Assembly: GCA_020344955.1 (NCBI GenBank)
Contig: CP070831.1
Coordinates: forward strand, 2,088,434-2,123,137
Length of the DNA stretch: 34,704 bases
From: Promethearchaeota archaeon
Lineage (GTDB): Archaea > Asgardarchaeota > Lokiarchaeia > Sigyniarchaeales > SOKP01
Direction of reading: 5' to 3'
The notes under the pieces are model-generated. The model did not search any database. It saw only the letters and a list, made by a program, of their open reading frames with translations, and was not told the DNA's origin. The translations under genes and the position numbers were made by a program. Below, in pieces: positions 16,262 through 24,916 of the stretch (the stretch's first letter is position 1; every line of letters begins with the position of its first letter).

Positions 16262-16894
16262 CTAATCTGTTATACGATATAATCTAATAGACATTATTAA
16301 TATCCAAGTAATTGGAACACTAAGTCCTAATCTTTGTATTAATCCGTTGACTAAAGATATATCAATAAGTATTGAAATTGGAGAATATATGATTATATAA
16401 ATTCCAATTAGGACAAAAAAAAACCACCAATATTTTTTCCAGTTGTAGTCTCTCCACAGTGGATACAATGAAAGAATAATCGCTGCGGGCATAGTTATCG
16501 AAGGTAATTTTATAAGGATATTATGTCCTATACCAGTAAACGTTAAGTTTCCACATCCAGAATCGCATGGAAACATCGGAAGGCTTAAAATACAAATACC
16601 AGAGATGACAAACAAAATCATGCTGATTTTAGTTAAGAAATGCTTTTCAACACCAAGATAAAGTCCCACTCCAAAGAAAATCAAATAAAGACCAAATATA
16701 ACAAAACCAAAAATATTCATATAAATATTTGTTGGAGCTTCATTACTAGCAAGTTCACTAATAAATTGACTTATAGGGTTATAACCAGGATAAACTAAGC
16801 CTAAAATTGTAAAAACTATAATGTTAATTACCGGTCCTAGAATTCCAAAAATTGCTGAAGTTTTCTGAAGTCGTTTAATCTGAACTATATCCAT
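16262..16894 (-). CDS. Second DUF998-family membrane protein
   Basis: This 210-residue protein has about six hydrophobic helices and a DUF998 signature, YNPISQFISELASNEAP at about 38-54, in the loop after the first helix. A CDSGCG motif near 111-116 lies in a loop between helices and might form a disulfide or metal site. It is convergent with the DUF998 gene at 15543-16211. The two share the loop pattern (P-x5-SxLxS/N) but are otherwise quite different, so they are not a recent duplication. Function is unknown. Confidence 0.7.
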   Translation of the reverse strand: MDIVQIKRLQKTSAIFGILGPVINIIVFTILGLVYPGYNPISQFISELASNEAPTNIYMNIFGFVIFGLYLIFFGVGLYLGVEKHFLTKISMILFVISGICILSLPMFPCDSGCGNLTFTGIGHNILIKLPSITMPAAIILSLYPLWRDYNWKKYWWFFFVLIGIYIIIYSPISILIDISLVNGLIQRLGLSVPITWILIMSIRLYRITD

Positions 16895-17136
16895 ATCCCC
16901 TAACCCATTGATTAAAAATAGCAGTAGAAGGAATAAAAACCTTTCTAATTCACAACATCCTTAATAAAATTTATTATTTAATTACTTTTGCATAACCTAA
17001 ATTTTAAATAGACATAATTTTTATATAAAAAAATTTTCACCGAATTTAAAGGATTTTAACGAATTTATATTAGTTTATTCTTCTTTTTGATAAAAATAAT
17101 GTTATATAGGAATATTTTTATCTTTTCTATAGACTG

Positions 17137-17883
17137 ATGAGCTATATTGAAAAAAAGTATAAGAAAAAGATAAAGGAAACTTTTGAAAATCAAACAGAGC
17201 TAGAAAGTTCCTTGCTTATTGAATTATACCAGAAGTCAGCGAAAAATATAAATGAAATTGCTACTCTATGCGCAAAATTTAATCATAATATTAACTTGAT
17301 TCTTAAAAAATATTATCCTGAGATAAAAGAAATGAAGGATAAACTGGAAATAAAATCAACCTTGAAATTTTATTATGATTTGATTGACAAATTGACAGAT
17401 TTAGTCAGAAATATTGAAAACTATCGGAGAATCGATCAAGAATATTATAATCATTTAATTGAATTCATAGAGGATAAAGAAAATTTAATATCTGGAAAAT
17501 ATAGAACTATATGTGCTCACGAATTAACTGCCTTTTATGATCCGACATCAAGAGAGAATTTAGAAAAGATATTGTTAGAAAAATTAGAGATGAAAAGCCA
17601 ACAATATTTTACATTTGGCACTTTAGAAGAAGAAATTAAAAAAATTGCGAAAATAGCTGGTGCTAATGAAATATCAATAAATCCTGTAGATGAATTTTAT
17701 AAAGAAGAATTTGATTTTGCTGAATCAATTATCAGTTTTACAAGTATAGATGATAGTAATCAATTTGTATTAGATAAAATCGGAGAAGAACTAAGAAGAT
17801 ATTTAGAATCTAAGAAATATCAAGTAGTAGTGAAAACGGGATTAGTTATTACTAGCGCAAAATTATTATCTGACAAGAGTTAA
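17137..17883 (+). CDS. Soluble helical protein of unknown function
   Basis: This 248-residue protein is rich in Lys and Glu. Residues 1-160 are almost wholly helical with coiled-coil character. The C-terminal part (about 165-248) looks alpha/beta, with strands in YQVVVKTGLVITSAKL. No family is recognised and there is no membrane segment or signal peptide. It is followed 61 bp later by a multi-pass membrane protein on the same strand, so the two may be one transcript. A TATA-like region lies about 35-60 bp upstream of the ATG. Confidence 0.55.
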   Translation: MSYIEKKYKKKIKETFENQTELESSLLIELYQKSAKNINEIATLCAKFNHNINLILKKYYPEIKEMKDKLEIKSTLKFYYDLIDKLTDLVRNIENYRRIDQEYYNHLIEFIEDKENLISGKYRTICAHELTAFYDPTSRENLEKILLEKLEMKSQQYFTFGTLEEEIKKIAKIAGANEISINPVDEFYKEEFDFAESIISFTSIDDSNQFVLDKIGEELRRYLESKKYQVVVKTGLVITSAKLLSDKS

Positions 17884-17944
17884 TCAACCAAACAACTAGT
17901 TGTAATGAAAAAACTTATTTGAAAAAGTAATTTTAAAGGGATTA

Positions 17945-18946
17945 ATGAAGATTTTATATAGAATACTAAAAGCATTAATAATTTTGTTTCTTACTATTTC
18001 ATGCTTTTTTTTCCTTTACTATTTCTTCTATTTTGATCAACATTATATATGGGATGAGATTGAGATAAGCATTAACTGGATGGTTACAATTCTTTTCTTT
18101 ATAATCTATTTCTATATTCTTTTTTTTCTGATTGATTTTAGAGCTTTTAATGCTGTGTTTTTACTTATAGTAATGGTGGGAACTCCAGTTTGGATTTTAA
18201 TATATTTTCTTGAATTCTTAAATATTGAATTTACTTTTTGGAATTGGTCTGCAATTAGAGATCTTGCAAGCATTTTATGTTTCTCGGTCTTACCTCCTGG
18301 ATTATCATCAAGTTTCATTAAATATATCAAAAGCAACTCAAATCAAAATAAAGAAAAAAGAATATTTAGAAGGTACCGTATTCATGAAGGGTTTGTAGGT
18401 ATTTTATTCATTATTATAGCTTTTTCATTATGGATAATCCGACTTGTAATGATTCAAAACGAGACACTGAGAAGAGAATTAAGAATATTTTTGGCTTTAG
18501 ACATGATTCCTTTAATTCTATTCTTATTCAGTGGTAGTTTCCTAACTTTTAGAGATAGAAGGGATGTACTTAAGCTCAAATTTGTTGAAAAAAGAAAAAT
18601 TCAAGTTACAGGCAAATCTTCAACTATATTTAATCCAATTACGATAAATTCAATTAAATTTTTTAAATCACCAAAATTTGTGTTATTTCCATTAGGAATA
18701 TTATTCTTTAGTTTTGGCTTAAACATGTTTATTCATGGTACAGATTTTATAATAAAAGAATTATTTAATTTGAGTCATGAATCAATAGTTTTTCTTGGCT
18801 TTTTACTGTGTTTCATCGCGGGAGGAATGATTGGCATAGATTGGTATCGTTTGTTTGGTAAAATTTATCCTAATTTATATGAAGAAGTCGAGCATAAAAT
18901 TAATGAGATTAAAATGAATTTGGATCCAAAAATCAAGAAACTTTGA
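17945..18946 (+). CDS. Multi-pass membrane protein of unknown function
   Basis: This 333-residue protein has about eight hydrophobic segments (near 8-30, 42-65, 70-92, 105-125, 147-170, 180-200, 243-265 and 278-298). Basic cytoplasmic loops follow (about 130-145 and 202-225), with an acidic-basic helical tail. No motif or family is recognised. It lies 61 bp after the helical protein at 17137-17883 and 55 bp before the ProRS gene, which has its own TATA-like stretch at about 18958-18972. Confidence 0.55.
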   Translation: MKILYRILKALIILFLTISCFFFLYYFFYFDQHYIWDEIEISINWMVTILFFIIYFYILFFLIDFRAFNAVFLLIVMVGTPVWILIYFLEFLNIEFTFWNWSAIRDLASILCFSVLPPGLSSSFIKYIKSNSNQNKEKRIFRRYRIHEGFVGILFIIIAFSLWIIRLVMIQNETLRRELRIFLALDMIPLILFLFSGSFLTFRDRRDVLKLKFVEKRKIQVTGKSSTIFNPITINSIKFFKSPKFVLFPLGILFFSFGLNMFIHGTDFIIKELFNLSHESIVFLGFLLCFIAGGMIGIDWYRLFGKIYPNLYEEVEHKINEIKMNLDPKIKKL

Positions 18947-19001
18947 ATTTTTTCACTAAAAAAATATATAATTTTTGAAATATTATATTTGATGATTTTC
19001 T

Positions 19002-20477
19002 ATGGCTAAAAAGAATAAAGAAACCCCTATAACAGGAATAACTGTGTCAAAGGAAGAAGATTTTTCTGCGTGGTTTACTGAATTGATTAACAAAGCAGAA
19101 TTAGCGGATATTAGATATAATATTAAAGGTTTTGTTGTATACAGAGAATGGGCGACACTCACAATCAGAAAAATGTATAAGAAAACAGAAGATTTGTTAG
19201 ATAAAAAGGGTCATCTCCCTTTAACAATGCCTTCTCTTATTCCTGAATCAAATCTTGTGATAGAAACTCAACATGTTGATGGTTTTGCTCCTGAAGTATT
19301 TTGGGTTACCGAAGCGGGGAGTTCTGGGGAATTATCAGAACGTTTGGCGTTACGTCCAACAAGCGAGACAGCTCTTTATCCGATGTATGCTCTATGGATA
19401 AGAAGCTATAAAGATCTACCATTTAAGAGATATTTATCGTGTCAAGTTTGGAGATATGAGGGAAAAATGACAAGACCATTCTTCAGAGGTAGAGAATTTC
19501 ATTGGATTGAAACCCATAATGTATTTGCTACAATGGAGGATGCTCTGGAGCAAGTTAAAGAGGATATGGAATCAACATACCAAATTCTTCAAGATGAATG
19601 TTGTATCCCTATTATATTTTTTCAAAGACCAGAATGGGATAAATTTCCAGGAGCAGTTCATACATATGCTGCGGATGCATTAATGGGTTCTGGAAAAGTT
19701 TTACAGTTACCTTCAACTCATCTATTAGGGCAAATTTTTTCAAAGCCATTTAATGTAAAGTTTGTAGATACTGATGGAGAGGAGAAATACGGATATCAGA
19801 CTTGTTATGGCCCCTGTCAAAGTAGAAATTATGGTGCAATGATCGCATATTTGGGTGATGATAAAGGTTTAGTTTTACCTTTTGACTTAGCACCAATCCA
19901 AATTATTATAATACCTATAATTTATAAAGGAAAAGAAGAAATAGTGCTTGCTAAAGCAGAAGAAATATATAATATCTTTAAAGAAAAATATTTAGTCAAA
20001 ATCGATGATTCAGATGAGTCAGTTGGAAATAAATATTATCATTGGGAATTGAAAGGGGTACCCATTAGAATCGAAATTGGACCAAAAGAAATTGAAAATA
20101 AACAAAGTGTTATAGTAAAAAGACATGATGGTAAGAGATTCGAGATAAAAGAGAAAGAATTAGAGGATAAGATTGATGAAATTGCCCAAAATTACACTAA
20201 AGAAATAAAAGAAAAATCTTTAATTGACTTTGAATCTCAAGTTGAGTGTGTTTATGAAAAAGATGCTGCGATTGAAGCCATTAATAATGGAAAAATTGTT
20301 TGTTGTGGCTTTTGCTCAATTGATATGGATGCTTATCATTGTGCTGAAGTGGTTGAAAAAGATATTGGTGGTTTTGTCCGTGGAAAAAGAATCGATGAAG
20401 AAAAACATGAATTTGCTACTTGTTTAATTTGTGGAAAACCTGCTGGTTGTACAGTTTATATTGCTAAAACATATTGA
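19002..20477 (+). CDS. proS: Prolyl-tRNA synthetase, archaeal/eukaryotic type
   Basis: This 491-residue class II synthetase charges tRNA-Pro. Motif 2 is at about 149-172 (VWRYEGKMTRPFFRGREFHW), preceded by LRPTSETALYPMY (117-129). Motif 3 is in SRNYGAMIAYLGDDKGLVLP (274-293). The anticodon-binding domain follows (about 298-400), then a C-terminal zinc domain with C435, C438, C474 and C477, ending in the conserved Tyr. The editing INS domain is absent, as expected for this type. The loop before motif 3 reads GYQTCYGPCQSR, with Cys at 268 and 272, where many homologues have TSWG. The gene seems to have its own promoter. Confidence 0.95.
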   Translation: MAKKNKETPITGITVSKEEDFSAWFTELINKAELADIRYNIKGFVVYREWATLTIRKMYKKTEDLLDKKGHLPLTMPSLIPESNLVIETQHVDGFAPEVFWVTEAGSSGELSERLALRPTSETALYPMYALWIRSYKDLPFKRYLSCQVWRYEGKMTRPFFRGREFHWIETHNVFATMEDALEQVKEDMESTYQILQDECCIPIIFFQRPEWDKFPGAVHTYAADALMGSGKVLQLPSTHLLGQIFSKPFNVKFVDTDGEEKYGYQTCYGPCQSRNYGAMIAYLGDDKGLVLPFDLAPIQIIIIPIIYKGKEEIVLAKAEEIYNIFKEKYLVKIDDSDESVGNKYYHWELKGVPIRIEIGPKEIENKQSVIVKRHDGKRFEIKEKELEDKIDEIAQNYTKEIKEKSLIDFESQVECVYEKDAAIEAINNGKIVCCGFCSIDMDAYHCAEVVEKDIGGFVRGKRIDEEKHEFATCLICGKPAGCTVYIAKTY

Positions 20478-20572
20478 ATCATGAAGAAACGAATATATGC
20501 TTTTATTTTAAATTCTTTTTAACATTGATAAAATGAAATATTTTAATTATTTGTTTATATTTTTATTCTATT

Positions 20573-20749
20573 ATGGCAAATAAAGATAAAGTGTTAGATG
20601 TTTTCAGAAGTATTGATAAAGCCTTACGACCTGGTGAGATTGCAGAACAAACAGGTATAGATTCTAAAGAAGTATCAAAAATAATAAAAGAATTGCGTGA
20701 AGAAGGAAAAGTATTTTCTCCTAAACGATGTTACTATGCTTTAAAATAA
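20573..20749 (+). CDS. 58-residue winged-helix DNA-binding protein
   Basis: An ATG at 20573 opens a 58-codon frame closed by TAA at 20747-20749. The product has the plan of a minimal wHTH: a first helix (DKVLDVFRSI), a helix-turn-helix (RPGEIAEQTGIDSKEVSKIIKEL at about 20-42) and a short wing (GKVFSPKRCYYALK). The pattern LRPGEIAEQTG...VSKIIKEL is typical of archaeal ArsR/MarR-like small regulators. It lies between the ProRS and amidohydrolase genes on the same strand, 96 bp after the former and 62 bp before the latter. The regulatory target is unknown. Confidence 0.75.
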   Translation: MANKDKVLDVFRSIDKALRPGEIAEQTGIDSKEVSKIIKELREEGKVFSPKRCYYALK

Positions 20750-20811
20750 AAATGAATAAAAATAATTGAGTATATTTTCTACTTTCTAAAGAAAATCGGC
20801 AGGATTTCATA

Positions 20812-21603
20812 ATGGTAATAATTGATTTTCATGTACATGCCCAAAAATTAGAAACACTTTTAACAGATAACCCAGAATTTTTAGAGAAGGATAAAATTCT
20901 TACATCAATGGATGAAGCAGGTATTGATTATTCTGTGCTTATTGTAGTTGCTAAGAAGGGAGAGTTAGATAAAACAAGAAAGGTAAATGATCAATTAGCT
21001 GCAATGTGCCATCATGAAGAGAAATTCTTCGGGTTTGGTTCTATCCATCCTTTAGATGGTAAGCCAGCACTGAAAGAAATGGACCGTTGTATTAAAGAAT
21101 TGGGTTTAATTGGATTCAAATTCCATTCAGTAATTCAAGATTTTGATGTCGGTGACCCTTCATTAATTAAAATTTTTCAAAAAGCAGCTGAGTTAGAAGT
21201 TCCTATTCTTATTGATTCTTGTGACCCTAGGGATGCTGCACAAAATTCAAAGTTCTTTAATCTAGCAGGTGAATGTCCTGAAACCACAATATGTTTTGCT
21301 CATGTTGGGTTACACAGATTTATGGATTATTTTATCTTTGGTTATTTAAGAGGCAATCCTTATTTCAAAATGAATGTTTATTTTGATCTTACTAGCATTT
21401 GTTCAGCTTTTAAAAATTCACCTTTCCATGAACAAGTTCGTTGGATTACAGAAAAAATTGGATCTGATTACCTTCTCTTTGGTTCAGATTTTCCAGGAAA
21501 TGATCAGAAAGAATCTCTGGAGGATATTCGAGAATTTGGTTATCCTAAAGAATGGATTCCAAAAATTCTTGGAGAAAATGCGATGAAATTATTGAAGATT
21601 TAA
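20812..21603 (+). CDS. Amidohydrolase-2 family metal-dependent hydrolase
   Basis: This 263-residue TIM barrel belongs to the ACMSD/amidohydrolase-2 group. The N-terminal metal motif is H7-x-H9 in DFHVH, H105 lies in GFKFH, H164 in FAHVG and the catalytic D226 in FGSDFP. The strand that usually carries a His (VPILIHxG) reads VPILIDSCDP, with Asp at 135, which may alter metal binding. The length is normal for the family. Members decarboxylate or hydrolyse small aromatic or carboxylic compounds; the substrate here cannot be named. It may be co-transcribed with the small wHTH gene 62 bp upstream. Confidence 0.8.
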   Translation: MVIIDFHVHAQKLETLLTDNPEFLEKDKILTSMDEAGIDYSVLIVVAKKGELDKTRKVNDQLAAMCHHEEKFFGFGSIHPLDGKPALKEMDRCIKELGLIGFKFHSVIQDFDVGDPSLIKIFQKAAELEVPILIDSCDPRDAAQNSKFFNLAGECPETTICFAHVGLHRFMDYFIFGYLRGNPYFKMNVYFDLTSICSAFKNSPFHEQVRWITEKIGSDYLLFGSDFPGNDQKESLEDIREFGYPKEWIPKILGENAMKLLKI

Positions 21604-21644
21604 TCTATATTTTACTTTTTTATAAGTATTCAGTATTAGCTTAG

Positions 21645-21669
21645 CATTCTTTAAATTTTAGAATGTTTT
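21645..21669 (+). terminator. Short hairpin and T-run after the amidohydrolase gene
   Basis: CATTCT (21645-21650) and AGAATG (21660-21665) form a 6-bp stem around a 9-nt loop, followed by TTTT. It lies 42 bp after the stop. A T-rich tract at 21608-21622 is an alternative terminator. Confidence 0.35.
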
Positions 21670-21747
21670 GGCTTTGCTTTAAAAAATTATTTAAAAAAAA
21701 AAGAAAAAATAAGAACTTCAATGAGAATAAAAGATTGGAGCAGATTT

Positions 21748-21882
21748 TTACTGATGTTCTTTTATAAATTTGGATTCCGTATTTATATATCCACAATTTA
21801 AACATTCGACAGTTTTTGGTGGGAAATAATTTAAGACTTTAGGCATTTTCATTGAAGCACAATTAGGACAATAATAATACAT
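21748..21882 (-). CDS. 44-residue zinc-ribbon protein
   Basis: On the minus strand an ATG at 21882 opens a 44-codon frame ending in TAA at 21748-21750. The product starts MYYYCPNC and carries a second knuckle CLNCGY at residues 27-32. This gives C5, C8, C27 and C30, a textbook C-x2-C...C-x2-C rubredoxin-like ribbon filling the whole protein. The conserved ribbon spacing in a stand-alone frame argues that it is real. It points away from the MBL gene at 21973, sharing a 90-bp divergent region. Function is unknown; nucleic-acid or protein binding is likely for such mini-ribbons. Confidence 0.7.
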   Translation of the reverse strand: MYYYCPNCASMKMPKVLNYFPPKTVECLNCGYINTESKFIKEHQ

Positions 21883-21972
21883 TTTTTAAAACCCTTCGAT
21901 TTAAATTATTATTATCTTACCTAGAGGTTTTTAAGAATAATTAAAAACTACTATAATTTATTTTAGATAATA

Positions 21973-22875
21973 ATGAATGATTTTGTCCAACTCGTTATAG
22001 AGGAATTTAAAGATATTTACTTCATAAAGGGAGCTAGAGAGGGTAAATATCCCTATTCACATTCTTTACTTATTGAAGACCATTTAATAGACACAGGGAT
22101 TTCTAGTAGATTAATAAGAAAACTCAAAAGAAGTTTTCCTATAAATATTATATTACTTTCCCACTGGCATGAAGATCATACTTCAGGTAATCGATTATTT
22201 CCTAACACTAAATTCTTTATTCATTCAAAAGATAAATTTTTTATTGAGAATGTCAATAAATTTAATGAGTTTTATGATATTTCAAATACTCCAGCAGAAG
22301 AAGAATCTGAATGGCTTATGGAAAGTTTAAAACTAGAGAACACTAATATTGATAAAACAATAGAGGATAGTGAAATAATTGAAATTGGAGAAAAATATAA
22401 GTTAAAAATAATTCATACTCCTGGTCATACTGCTGGTCATTGCGTATTTCTAGAATTAATTTCTAAGCTAGCATTCTTAGCAGATATTGATTTAACCAAT
22501 TTTGTTTTTTATGCTGGTATTGATTCAGATTTAATAGATTTTGAAGAATCGATTGATAAATTATATAAACTCGATATTAGAACGGCTGTTACTGGTCATA
22601 GAGGAATAATCAAAGGTAGGAAAAAAATAAAAGAAGAATTGAATAAATATAAATCAATAATTTATAAGCGAGATGAGCGAATTTTATCTTATCTTTCTGA
22701 AGGTAATCCAAAAAGCATATTAGATTTTAAAAGGAAGAATTTGATATATAAATATTATAGTGAATTCAAAGAATATGAGACTATTGCAGAACTAATAATG
22801 ATCCAAAAGCATCTTGATAAATTTATTGAAAATAAACTGATAGAACAGAAAGGAAATGGTTACGTTTTAACCTAG
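21973..22875 (+). CDS. Metallo-beta-lactamase fold hydrolase, LACTB2-like with C-terminal helical/wHTH domain
   Basis: This 300-residue protein has the MBL metal motifs: H64-x-H66-x-D68-H69 (HWHEDH), H152 in TPGHTAGH, D171 in LADID and H209 in VTGHRG. Together these should bind two zinc ions. Residues about 215-300 form a helical tail ending in a wHTH-like unit (HLDKFIENKLIEQKGNGYVL), the layout of LACTB2-type hydrolases, some of which are RNases and others thioesterases. It is the first of three same-strand genes with short gaps (47 and 56 bp). With an enoyl-CoA hydratase next, a thioesterase role is possible but only inferred. Confidence 0.83.
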   Translation: MNDFVQLVIEEFKDIYFIKGAREGKYPYSHSLLIEDHLIDTGISSRLIRKLKRSFPINIILLSHWHEDHTSGNRLFPNTKFFIHSKDKFFIENVNKFNEFYDISNTPAEEESEWLMESLKLENTNIDKTIEDSEIIEIGEKYKLKIIHTPGHTAGHCVFLELISKLAFLADIDLTNFVFYAGIDSDLIDFEESIDKLYKLDIRTAVTGHRGIIKGRKKIKEELNKYKSIIYKRDERILSYLSEGNPKSILDFKRKNLIYKYYSEFKEYETIAELIMIQKHLDKFIENKLIEQKGNGYVLT

Positions 22876-22910
22876 TTTTAGTAATTTAATGAATAGTCTT
22901 TGGACTAAAT

Positions 22911-22916
22911 GGAGGT
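22911..22916 (+). promoter_or_regulatory. Strong ribosome-binding site of the enoyl-CoA hydratase gene
   Basis: GGAGGT ends 6 nt before the ATG at 22923, one of the few full Shine-Dalgarno matches in this window. It fixes the start and fits an internal operon gene. Confidence 0.65.
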
Positions 22917-22922
22917 TTAAAA

Positions 22923-23693
22923 ATGGAGGATATTGTTTTATATGAAAAGGAGGGAGATATTGGGAAAGTTATTTTAAATAAACCAGAAAAAAGGAATGCT
23001 ATAGATTTGGAAGTTCTAAAAAGTTTAATTAACGCATTTAAAGAAAGTGCAGAAAAAAACGACATTTGTGTAATATATTCTGCTAATGGTAAAGATTTTA
23101 CAGTTGGTGCAGATTTAAAATATGGATATGATTTACTTACGGATAATAAACGGCAGGATGAAGCAGTTGAGTTTCTAGAATCCTTTCAAAATTTAACAAG
23201 AGCAATGTTAGCTCATCCGGGTGTTATAATTGCAGGACTTCAAGGATGGGTTATTGGAGGTGGATTTGAACAGTTATTGTACTGTGACTTAAGAATTGCT
23301 GCAAAAAATACTCGTATCATGCTTCCAGAGCTAGGAGTGGGGCTCTTTTTCTCAAACGCTTCCACAAAATTATTACCAAGAATTATTGGTGAAGGAAGGG
23401 CAAAAAACATTATGTACTTAGGTAGCGAAATCAATGCTGAGGAAGCTTTAAATATTGGATTAGTTAATCAAGTATGTAAGCTTGAAGGATTAAGAAGGAT
23501 TCTTAAACGTATAGCGAATACAATTGTTCAAAAAGATCATACAGCTATAAAATTAGCAAAAAAATTAATAAATGAAAACCAAGACGAGCCGATTGAATCT
23601 GTTTTAAGCAAGGAATTACAAGCTATGATCCTTACAGGTCAATCTGCGGAGCTTAAGAAAAGACTTAAAAAGTTCGTAAAGGATAATGAATAA
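22923..23693 (+). CDS. Enoyl-CoA hydratase/isomerase family protein
   Basis: This 256-residue crotonase-fold protein has the N-terminal LNKPEKRNAI block, the oxyanion-hole region VGADL (61-65) and GWVIGGGFEQLLYCDLRIA (108-126). Both catalytic glutamates known from rat enoyl-CoA hydratase have counterparts: E116 in GGGFE and E136 in LPELG. The usual P-G-x-G loop after the second Glu is replaced by GLFFSNAS, which suggests a changed substrate pocket. It probably hydrates or isomerises an acyl-CoA. It lies between an MBL hydrolase and a PLP enzyme in a putative operon. Confidence 0.87.
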   Translation: MEDIVLYEKEGDIGKVILNKPEKRNAIDLEVLKSLINAFKESAEKNDICVIYSANGKDFTVGADLKYGYDLLTDNKRQDEAVEFLESFQNLTRAMLAHPGVIIAGLQGWVIGGGFEQLLYCDLRIAAKNTRIMLPELGVGLFFSNASTKLLPRIIGEGRAKNIMYLGSEINAEEALNIGLVNQVCKLEGLRRILKRIANTIVQKDHTAIKLAKKLINENQDEPIESVLSKELQAMILTGQSAELKKRLKKFVKDNE

Positions 23694-23749
23694 TTCTTAA
23701 AATTTTCTTTTTATAAAATTTTTTTATTAATCTATAATTTTAATTTACC

Positions 23750-24889
23750 ATGGCACGTAAAGAGCCAATTTTATTTAAAATGTATCCTTTATTGAAGGAA
23801 AAAGTACCCTGGATCTCCTTATTAATCAACACACCTACCCCTGTTGAGAGATTAACAAAATTAGAGAAATATTTTAATTTAGAAAGCGGTCAAATTTATA
23901 TTAAACGAGATGATAAAAATCACCATATTTATGGAGGAAATAAAATTCGTAAGTTTGAATTTTTATTTGGAAATATTATAAAAAAAAAAAAGAAAAAAGC
24001 TATCGTAACTTATGGGGGTTTAGGTACACATAATGGTCTCGCTTCTGTTATATTATGTAAAAATTTTGATTCTCCTTTAAAATGTGATTTATTCCTTTAT
24101 AATCAACCAATTAAAAGGCAAGTTCAACAATCTTTGTTGTTGTTCAATTATTTCGGAACAAAATTGCATCTAAGTAAAACGGATATAAGAGCTTTTATTA
24201 AAGCGTTGTTTTTCTGGATATTTCATCGTAAATATGATTTTATACTTCCTGGTGGAACTCCTTTTTATGGTAGAGGAACTCCATTAGGTACAGTAGGTTT
24301 TATAGAAGCGATTTTTGAATTAAAGGAACAAATTGATAATGCTTTACTGCCTGAACCTGATGTTATTTTTGTAGCTGCAGGTACAACTGGAACTGCTGCG
24401 GGATTAGTTGCTGGATGCAAGTTATTAGGATTAAAAACGAGAGTCAATGCTGTTGCTGTCTATAAACATTTTCTTGCTAATTCATTAAATTTGACTATAA
24501 ATGCTAATAAAGCTCTTAAATATCTTCATAAAAGAGTAATAAAATTTCCTAAAATAAAGATTTTTTCTGATGATTTCGAATTGATACAAGGTTATCTAGG
24601 TTCTGGATATGGTTTTCCAACAATTGAAGGACAAAAAGCTATCGATACTGTTTTTGATTTAGAAGGAAAAGAAAAAGGATTTCTCTTAGAACCTACTTAT
24701 ACCGGAAAAGCAATGGCAGCTATGTTTAACTTTCTTGAAAAAGAAGAAAATAAATCTAAAAATATGTTGTTTTGGAATACTTATAATTCCAATGATTTGG
24801 ATACCTTTCTTAAAGAAACTAACTATGATCATGAAAAATTACCTAAAAAATTCCATAAATTCTTTAAAAATGAAAACGTTCAAAGTTAA
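23750..24889 (+). CDS. PLP-dependent enzyme of the D-cysteine desulfhydrase/ACC deaminase family
   Basis: This 379-residue fold-type II PLP enzyme has the Schiff-base lysine K65 in GGNKIRKFEF, the pattern of D-cysteine desulfhydrase and ACC deaminase. YGGLGTHNGLA (about 93-103) contacts the substrate carboxylate, and the phosphate-binding loop is GTTGTAAGL. The family typically has about 330-350 residues; here there are N- and C-terminal extensions. It probably deaminates a D-amino acid or D-cysteine, but the exact substrate is not readable. A run of about ten A (codons for KKKKK, near 23984) is a possible slippage site. It is the last gene of a putative three-gene operon and is convergent with the DHS gene. 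Confidence 0.82.
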   Translation: MARKEPILFKMYPLLKEKVPWISLLINTPTPVERLTKLEKYFNLESGQIYIKRDDKNHHIYGGNKIRKFEFLFGNIIKKKKKKAIVTYGGLGTHNGLASVILCKNFDSPLKCDLFLYNQPIKRQVQQSLLLFNYFGTKLHLSKTDIRAFIKALFFWIFHRKYDFILPGGTPFYGRGTPLGTVGFIEAIFELKEQIDNALLPEPDVIFVAAGTTGTAAGLVAGCKLLGLKTRVNAVAVYKHFLANSLNLTINANKALKYLHKRVIKFPKIKIFSDDFELIQGYLGSGYGFPTIEGQKAIDTVFDLEGKEKGFLLEPTYTGKAMAAMFNFLEKEENKSKNMLFWNTYNSNDLDTFLKETNYDHEKLPKKFHKFFKNENVQS

Positions 24890-24916
24890 AATGATAAAAC
24901 AGAAGTTCTAGGTTAA

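Noticed and set aside
20224-20427. Plus-strand 67-codon frame within proS
   Set aside because: It overlaps the zinc-binding C-terminal domain of ProRS in another frame.
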